This document shows, in pieces, positions 25,089 to 27,702 of a stretch of DNA of 27,702 bases (within the stretch, counting starts at the first letter, position 1; the number at the start of each line of letters is the position of its first letter). The stretch is from a virus: positions 1-27,702 of IMG/VR virus record IMGVR_UViG_3300048050_000113, one strand, 5' to 3'. Position numbers and translations under genes: made by a program. The notes beneath the pieces were generated by a model. It saw nothing but the letters and a program-made list of their open reading frames with translations. It was not told the origin of the DNA and did not search any database.

Positions 25089-25153
25089 TCGTCTCCGATG
25101 TGATACATAACATCACAGATGTATACACCACCCCCTTGAGCATGGAGACAGAT

Positions 25154-25181
25154 GACCCGAGTAACTTCTGTTACTCAGGTC
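25154..25181. repeat. 12-bp hairpin with one mismatch in the terL leader
   Basis: GACCCGAGTAAC and GTTACTCAGGTC pair around a TTCT loop with a single C/A mismatch. No T-run follows on either strand, so a simple terminator is unlikely. It could be an operator, an RNA regulatory stem or a recognition site for terminase. Confidence 0.6.
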
Positions 25182-25322
25182 TTCTCTCGGTTTGTCAAGT
25201 TGATTCTGTCTGTCTCACTTTCCGTAGTCGTGCGAGCGCTAGCGAAGCCCTCTGGAGACGGAGGAAAGTGGTCTCGTCTCATCTCTTCTGTGTTGGTATA
25301 CACACACAAATGTGTTTATCCC

Positions 25323-25357
25323 TATATATAAGAGCGTGAAAACGAAAACCGTGTCAA
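25323..25357 (-). promoter_or_regulatory. Promoter candidate for the late operon
   Basis: On the - strand a perfect TTGACA (25352-25357) is followed after 20-21 bases by TTATAT/TATATA (25323-25331). The spacing is longer than the usual 17, as in promoters that need an activator. It would start a transcript about 230 bases before the terL ATG. Confidence 0.35.
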
Positions 25358-25496
25358 GATACTTTTGAAATGTTTGAACCCAAACCAGAGGTGTAAATAG
25401 CCTGTAAGCTAGAGCAATTGAGATGATTATGCTTTCAGGATTTATCAGTGATAGTCAGAAAGGTCTTAAACAGATCATGCTTGTCGTGCTTAATTA

Positions 25497-25730
25497 TTAA
25501 ATAATTTTGACTCGGTGAAGTTCATCCCGAGTCCAGGTTGCACCTTCCGATGAAACTGATAGGGTGTCCATTAACGAGAAGGTATCTTCCAACCATTGAT
25601 CTTTTGGGGAAAGAACGGCTTGTTCTACTAGCTTGCGAACCATGTCATTGAAGGATATATTATGCTTTCGGGCATATTCCCGACCAGCTTTGAGAAGATT
25701 TTCATCCATGGACAGCGTGATGTTCTTCAT
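25497..25730 (-). CDS. Orphan ribbon-helix-helix antitoxin (DUF6364-like)
   Basis: A 77-residue protein. MKNITLSMDENLLKAGREYA is the strand-helix start of a ribbon-helix-helix DNA-binding domain, and HNISFNDMVRKLVEQA gives the second helix. The C-terminal part (about 43-77), with a WTRDEL motif, resembles the toxin-binding tail of DUF6364/VapB-type antitoxins, which normally precede a VapC PIN toxin. No toxin gene follows; the next - strand gene is terL after a long leader. The ATG at 25730 is preferred to an upstream start because a -10 palindrome overlaps the longer frame and GGGG lies before this ATG. It probably represses itself and could neutralise a host toxin. Confidence 0.7.
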   Translation of the reverse strand: MKNITLSMDENLLKAGREYARKHNISFNDMVRKLVEQAVLSPKDQWLEDTFSLMDTLSVSSEGATWTRDELHRVKII

Positions 25731-25746
25731 ATAAGACCCCATTAAT

Positions 25747-25775
25747 AGTATAGGTATACTCATCCAAAAACTCAA
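25747..25775 (-). promoter_or_regulatory. Promoter with overlapping palindromic operator for the antitoxin gene
   Basis: On the - strand TTGAGT (25770-25775), a 17-base spacer and TATACT (25747-25752) form a good promoter. The -10 is half of an inverted repeat, AGTATA-CC-TATACT (25747-25760). A palindrome over the -10 is the usual binding site of self-repressing ribbon-helix-helix antitoxins. Transcription would begin about ten bases before the ATG. Confidence 0.55.
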
Positions 25776-25880
25776 ATCTTTTATTCTGGAAAGTATGTGA
25801 GTTCCGTTTCAACTATGGAACACCTGTGAATCAACTGAAGATTCTACGAAAGTGGTGTGGGACCTAGAAGTTTATCTACG

Positions 25881-26162
25881 TCAGGCCCAAATATTATTAC
25901 TATTTTTCTTTTCATGATTTATATTTATTTGACTATTTTCATAATCACTTTTTGTATTTGATGGTACACCACATATAGCTATTAACCCGAATACTCCAAA
26001 CAAGAAACATATCCAAAACCATGCAATTGTTGAATATCCTTTCTTTTTTGCAACCCAACGACCTAATAATGCTGTTGAAAATGTATAAATTAGAAATACT
26101 ATTATAATTATTAAGCCAAAACCTGCTACAATTAAATCGTAAAGCCACAATGTATTATTCAT
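25881..26162 (-). CDS. Small two-helix membrane protein in the accessory island
   Basis: A 93-residue AT-rich gene. Two hydrophobic segments (about 8-33 and 43-65) flank a basic loop (GRWVAKKKGYS), and the C-terminus is polar and Asn-rich. A very good AGGAGGGAGAG precedes the ATG. The second half (WFWICFLFGVFGLIAI) resembles small bacterial membrane proteins of unknown function. If the integron cassette next to it is removed, this gene would follow the terminase small subunit by only 17 bases, so it was probably the original next gene. Position suggests a superinfection-exclusion or accessory membrane role, without direct proof. Confidence 0.6.
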   Translation of the reverse strand: MNNTLWLYDLIVAGFGLIIIIVFLIYTFSTALLGRWVAKKKGYSTIAWFWICFLFGVFGLIAICGVPSNTKSDYENSQININHEKKNSNNIWA

Positions 26163-26228
26163 ATTTCTCTCCCTCCTCTTCAGGAATTCTTATTAGCAAT
26201 TTCTATTCTATAATGCGCATTAGCATCC

Positions 26229-26294
26229 ACCTGACATTCACTTAACCTTCAAATCCGTGCCAAAGGATTTGCAAGGTTGAAGCGGTTGTTAGAT
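26229..26294 (-). other. Integron attC recombination site
   Basis: Read on the - strand, the site starts with the inverse core ATCTAAC (26288-26294), followed by a spacer AACCGC. The first arm is TTCAACCTTGCAAATCC (26265-26281), the loop is TTTGGCAC, and the second arm is GGATTTGAAGGTTAA. A GTGAAT spacer and GTCAGGT (26229-26235) close the site. The arms pair over all 15 bases of the second arm and leave exactly two single extra bases (C and G) in the first arm, matching the extrahelical bases that give attC its strand polarity. The right core differs from GTTRRRY at one base, because in an inserted cassette its last six bases belong to the target DNA. The orientation, with the inverse core next to the gene, is that of a cassette. 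Confidence 0.85.
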
Positions 26295-27124
26295 TTCTCC
26301 TAATTTAATACTATATGTATTTTTTCTTGCATTAATGCTGCTTCATATAAGCTATGATTTTCAGAGTTAGCCAAATTTTGTAAGGTTATATCTTTATAAA
26401 TTCCAAGGATTTTATCTATTATATCAAGATAATTTTCAGATAGATTTTTGTTAAATTTAAATATTATCAAAAGCACCAATTCTGACTCAGTCAAAGAATA
26501 TCTTAAAAGAGTATAATACTTTTCCTTTTCTCCATTTTCATATACATTTGTTTCAATACTTTTAGCCAAAACAACAATATAGTTGAATAACCCAATATAA
26601 TTAAGAATTAATACTTTTTCTCTAATTACTATTGTACTAATTACATCTATATGCCGTTTTTTGTAATCTTCAACAATATTATAAATATCTCTCTTTAATA
26701 CTTGAAATCCATCATTACTATTTTCTTTAAATGTCGAAACAATAGAATATCGTTGAATTAAATTATCATTAAATGACTGTTCAAATCTTTGAAGTGATAT
26801 ATTTTTAATTTGTGTATTAGAATCTTCATTCTGATTTCTAATTGTTATTAAGATTAAAATAATAGACAATAAGCTTAGCAAAGGGCCAACAACACCACCA
26901 TAATACCCTCCAAAATTCCCCCAATCATCTGCATATAATGAATACTTGCCATCAAATGTATTTTTATAAATTACAAATGGTACTACTATTACAATAAGCG
27001 CAATTACTAAAACTAACTTGATTATAATATTAAATTTTTTAATGCAACAAAATTTCCCTTTAATGAATATAAGTATATCTTTAAGTTTATTCATTTTTCT
27101 TCCTTACGCGAAGCGACAATCTAA
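26235..27124 (-). mobile_element. Integron gene cassette inserted in the terminase small-subunit gene
   Basis: The 890-base segment runs from the T after G27125 to G26235 and carries one gene in the orientation gene then attC, five bases apart. Its left end is TTAGAT, completing a GTTAGAT core with the G of the target. In the excised circle this core would be perfectly complementary to the ATCTAAC inverse core, as expected for the two ends of one cassette. Removing it restores the terminase frame for 17 further codons. The GC content is far lower than that of the phage late genes. No IntI gene is seen, so it must have been supplied by the host. Confidence 0.8.
26300..27094 (-). CDS. putAbiC-like membrane protein (putative phage abortive-infection or exclusion protein), cassette gene
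   Basis: A 264-residue, very AT-rich gene. Two membrane helices (about 22-43 and 68-87) flank a short loop with DDWGNFGGYYGGVVGP (56-71), the pattern of the putative phage abortive-infection family PF16872: Trp/Phe-Gly, then Gly-Gly and Pro at the second helix. A FEQSFND motif (104-110) begins a helical cytoplasmic domain to the end, as in that family. Members are thought to block phage infection, but the mechanism is not known. AAGGAAG precedes the ATG. The stop is five bases before an attC site. In this prophage the product would probably act in the lysogen against other phages. Assignment is by motif; a search of PF16872 would decide. Confidence 0.65.
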   Translation of the reverse strand: MNKLKDILIFIKGKFCCIKKFNIIIKLVLVIALIVIVVPFVIYKNTFDGKYSLYADDWGNFGGYYGGVVGPLLSLLSIILILITIRNQNEDSNTQIKNISLQRFEQSFNDNLIQRYSIVSTFKENSNDGFQVLKRDIYNIVEDYKKRHIDVISTIVIREKVLILNYIGLFNYIVVLAKSIETNVYENGEKEKYYTLLRYSLTESELVLLIIFKFNKNLSENYLDIIDKILGIYKDITLQNLANSENHSLYEAALMQEKIHIVLN

Positions 27125-27702
27125 CAATGATTAGAATGCTCTGGATAACTCTCTACGTCAATACTATTTGCTTCCTTGATCTTCCTACCCTTTGCCCTAT
27201 CCCTGGCTTCCTTCATGACCTCTTTCAAGATGATGCGGTGTTCATCACGCTCCTTGTCCGAGGACTTCTTCTGATCGGTGTAGGTGCCATCCATGCGGTT
27301 CAGGAGATCCACTGCTTTGATGATGTCCGAGAAGGTAGGGCCTGACTTCACCACCTCAACAAGTTCACCTTCAGCGTTGAACCGCTCCGTAGTCCTGGAC
27401 ATCTTCTGGGTGATCAGTTCAATGAGGATGGACGACCTGTGTTCCTTGCCCATCCCGCGCTCTTCCAGGATACGTTCTATCTCATTCCTGATGCGGTCCT
27501 GGCGCATGAGCTTGTAGGATTGCTTGTGGGCTGTGTTGTAGGTGACATTCATAGCCGACTCAGCAGAACCCAAAGCCTTGCCGAAGTTCGGGGAAGCGGG
27601 GTCGGTGATCTCGACAACGAAACGCGCTGCACGTTCATCAAAGTTGCCTTTACTGGCTTCCGGTGTCGCTCCCACTATGCTTTCTCCCTTTTCACAATCC
27701 AT
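27121..27702 (-). CDS. terS: Terminase small subunit, 3' end altered by a cassette insertion
   Basis: A 193-residue protein that recognises the packaging start on phage DNA and recruits the large subunit. Residues about 28-85 have the helix-turn-helix pattern of terminase small subunits: FVVEITD, NVTYNTAHKQSYKLMR and IRNEIERILEERGM. A central helical part and a Lys/Arg-rich tail (about 150-185) follow. The last codon (TGT) and the TAG stop straddle the GTTAGAT core of the cassette. Without the cassette the frame would continue for 17 codons starting QVDANAHYRIE and end at TGA (26180-26182), giving 210 residues. The start coincides with the window edge, so an upstream start is not excluded. 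Confidence 0.75.
   Translation of the reverse strand: MDCEKGESIVGATPEASKGNFDERAARFVVEITDPASPNFGKALGSAESAMNVTYNTAHKQSYKLMRQDRIRNEIERILEERGMGKEHRSSILIELITQKMSRTTERFNAEGELVEVVKSGPTFSDIIKAVDLLNRMDGTYTDQKKSSDKERDEHRIILKEVMKEARDRAKGRKIKEANSIDVESYPEHSNHC

Larger units (their letters stand above)
25089..25496. other. 408-base non-coding leader before terL, rich in inverted repeats
   Basis: I see no credible gene here. An inverted repeat TGTGAT/ATCACA (25099-25104 and 25112-25117) stands just before the terL ribosome binding site. A strong hairpin occupies 25154-25181. CACTTTCC and GGAAAGTG form a long-range pair around 25215-25270 enclosing AGCGCT and GCTAGC palindromes. GTATACAC occurs twice (25121 and 25296). 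A promoter candidate lies at 25323-25357. Together these suggest a regulated leader, or a site acted on by the packaging or replication machinery. Confidence 0.5.

Noticed and set aside
25099-25117. CRP-type site TGTGA...TCACA before terL
   Set aside because: The half-sites are nine bases apart instead of six, so it is listed only as an inverted repeat.
25193-25198. Second TTGACA in the terL leader as a promoter
   Set aside because: The only -10-like sequence downstream (TAACAG, 19 bases away) is poor and lies in the hairpin stem.
25100-25339. 79-codon + strand frame in the terL leader
   Set aside because: No good ribosome binding site, unusual Cys/Ser-rich composition, and it covers hairpins and promoter-like elements.
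25356-25370. 15-base inverted match between this place and the hairpin after the integrase, as possible attachment sites
   Set aside because: Attachment sites should be direct repeats outside the prophage; a 15-base AT-rich match in a window of this size can occur by chance.
25776-25880. A second attC after the small membrane protein gene
   Set aside because: The sequence after the stop has no RYYYAAC core followed by paired arms; only the site at 26229-26294 meets the criteria.

Overview
This 27.7 kb window is the structural (late) half of a tailed, short-tailed (podovirus-type) temperate phage or prophage. A tyrosine integrase opens the window on the + strand. A long, tightly packed run of head, connector, internal-virion, tail-fibre and lysis genes reads from right to left on the - strand. 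My recollection of the integrase and capsid-gene style suggests a spirochaete host (Treponema/Sphaerochaeta group), and the short integron attC described below would fit a Treponema-like host. Both points are weak without a database search. The early, replication and repressor genes are not present and probably lie beyond position 27702.

Layout in transcription order from the right. The terminase small subunit (27121-27702) is followed by an AT-rich accessory island (25497-27124) holding a putAbiC-like membrane protein, a two-helix membrane protein and an orphan ribbon-helix-helix antitoxin. A 408-base leader rich in inverted repeats follows. Then come the terminase large subunit, a tiny coupled ORF, an FmdB-like zinc ribbon, the portal, a small protein, the scaffold, the major capsid protein, a small protein, a head-tail adaptor, a nozzle/stopper-like protein and four internal-virion candidates of 438, 88, 699 and 1281 residues. 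Three tail-fibre/appendage proteins, a fibre-assembly-like protein and a lysis cassette (single-span membrane protein, M15 endolysin, two-helix holin candidate, nested spanin-like ORFs) complete the run. An AT-rich secreted DUF4177-like protein with its own promoter sits between the lysis cassette and the integrase. No tape-measure or sheath gene was seen, which supports a podovirus. Stop/start overlaps (ATGA, GTGA, TGATG, TAATG, TAGTG) run through most of the late block and point to one translationally coupled transcript.

The most striking observation is that the putAbiC-like gene is built exactly like an integron gene cassette. Five bases after its stop codon lies a 66-base attC site: an inverse core ATCTAAC, then two arms that pair over 15 bp, leaving two single extra bases, one in each half of the first arm. 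The other end of the cassette is a GTTAGAT core that overlaps the stop codon of the terminase small subunit. In the excised circle the two cores would be perfectly complementary. Removing the 890-base cassette joins the terminase small-subunit frame to 17 more codons and a stop that lies 17 bases before the next gene. So an integron cassette carrying a likely anti-phage or exclusion gene appears to have jumped into a phage terminase gene at a secondary site. No integron integrase is present in the window.

Other points of interest are a carbohydrate-binding-like insertion in the major capsid protein, two coiled-coil spanin-like proteins encoded in overlapping frames from start codons two bases apart, and an antitoxin without its toxin whose promoter carries a palindromic operator. 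All family assignments were made by eye from motifs; no searches were run.
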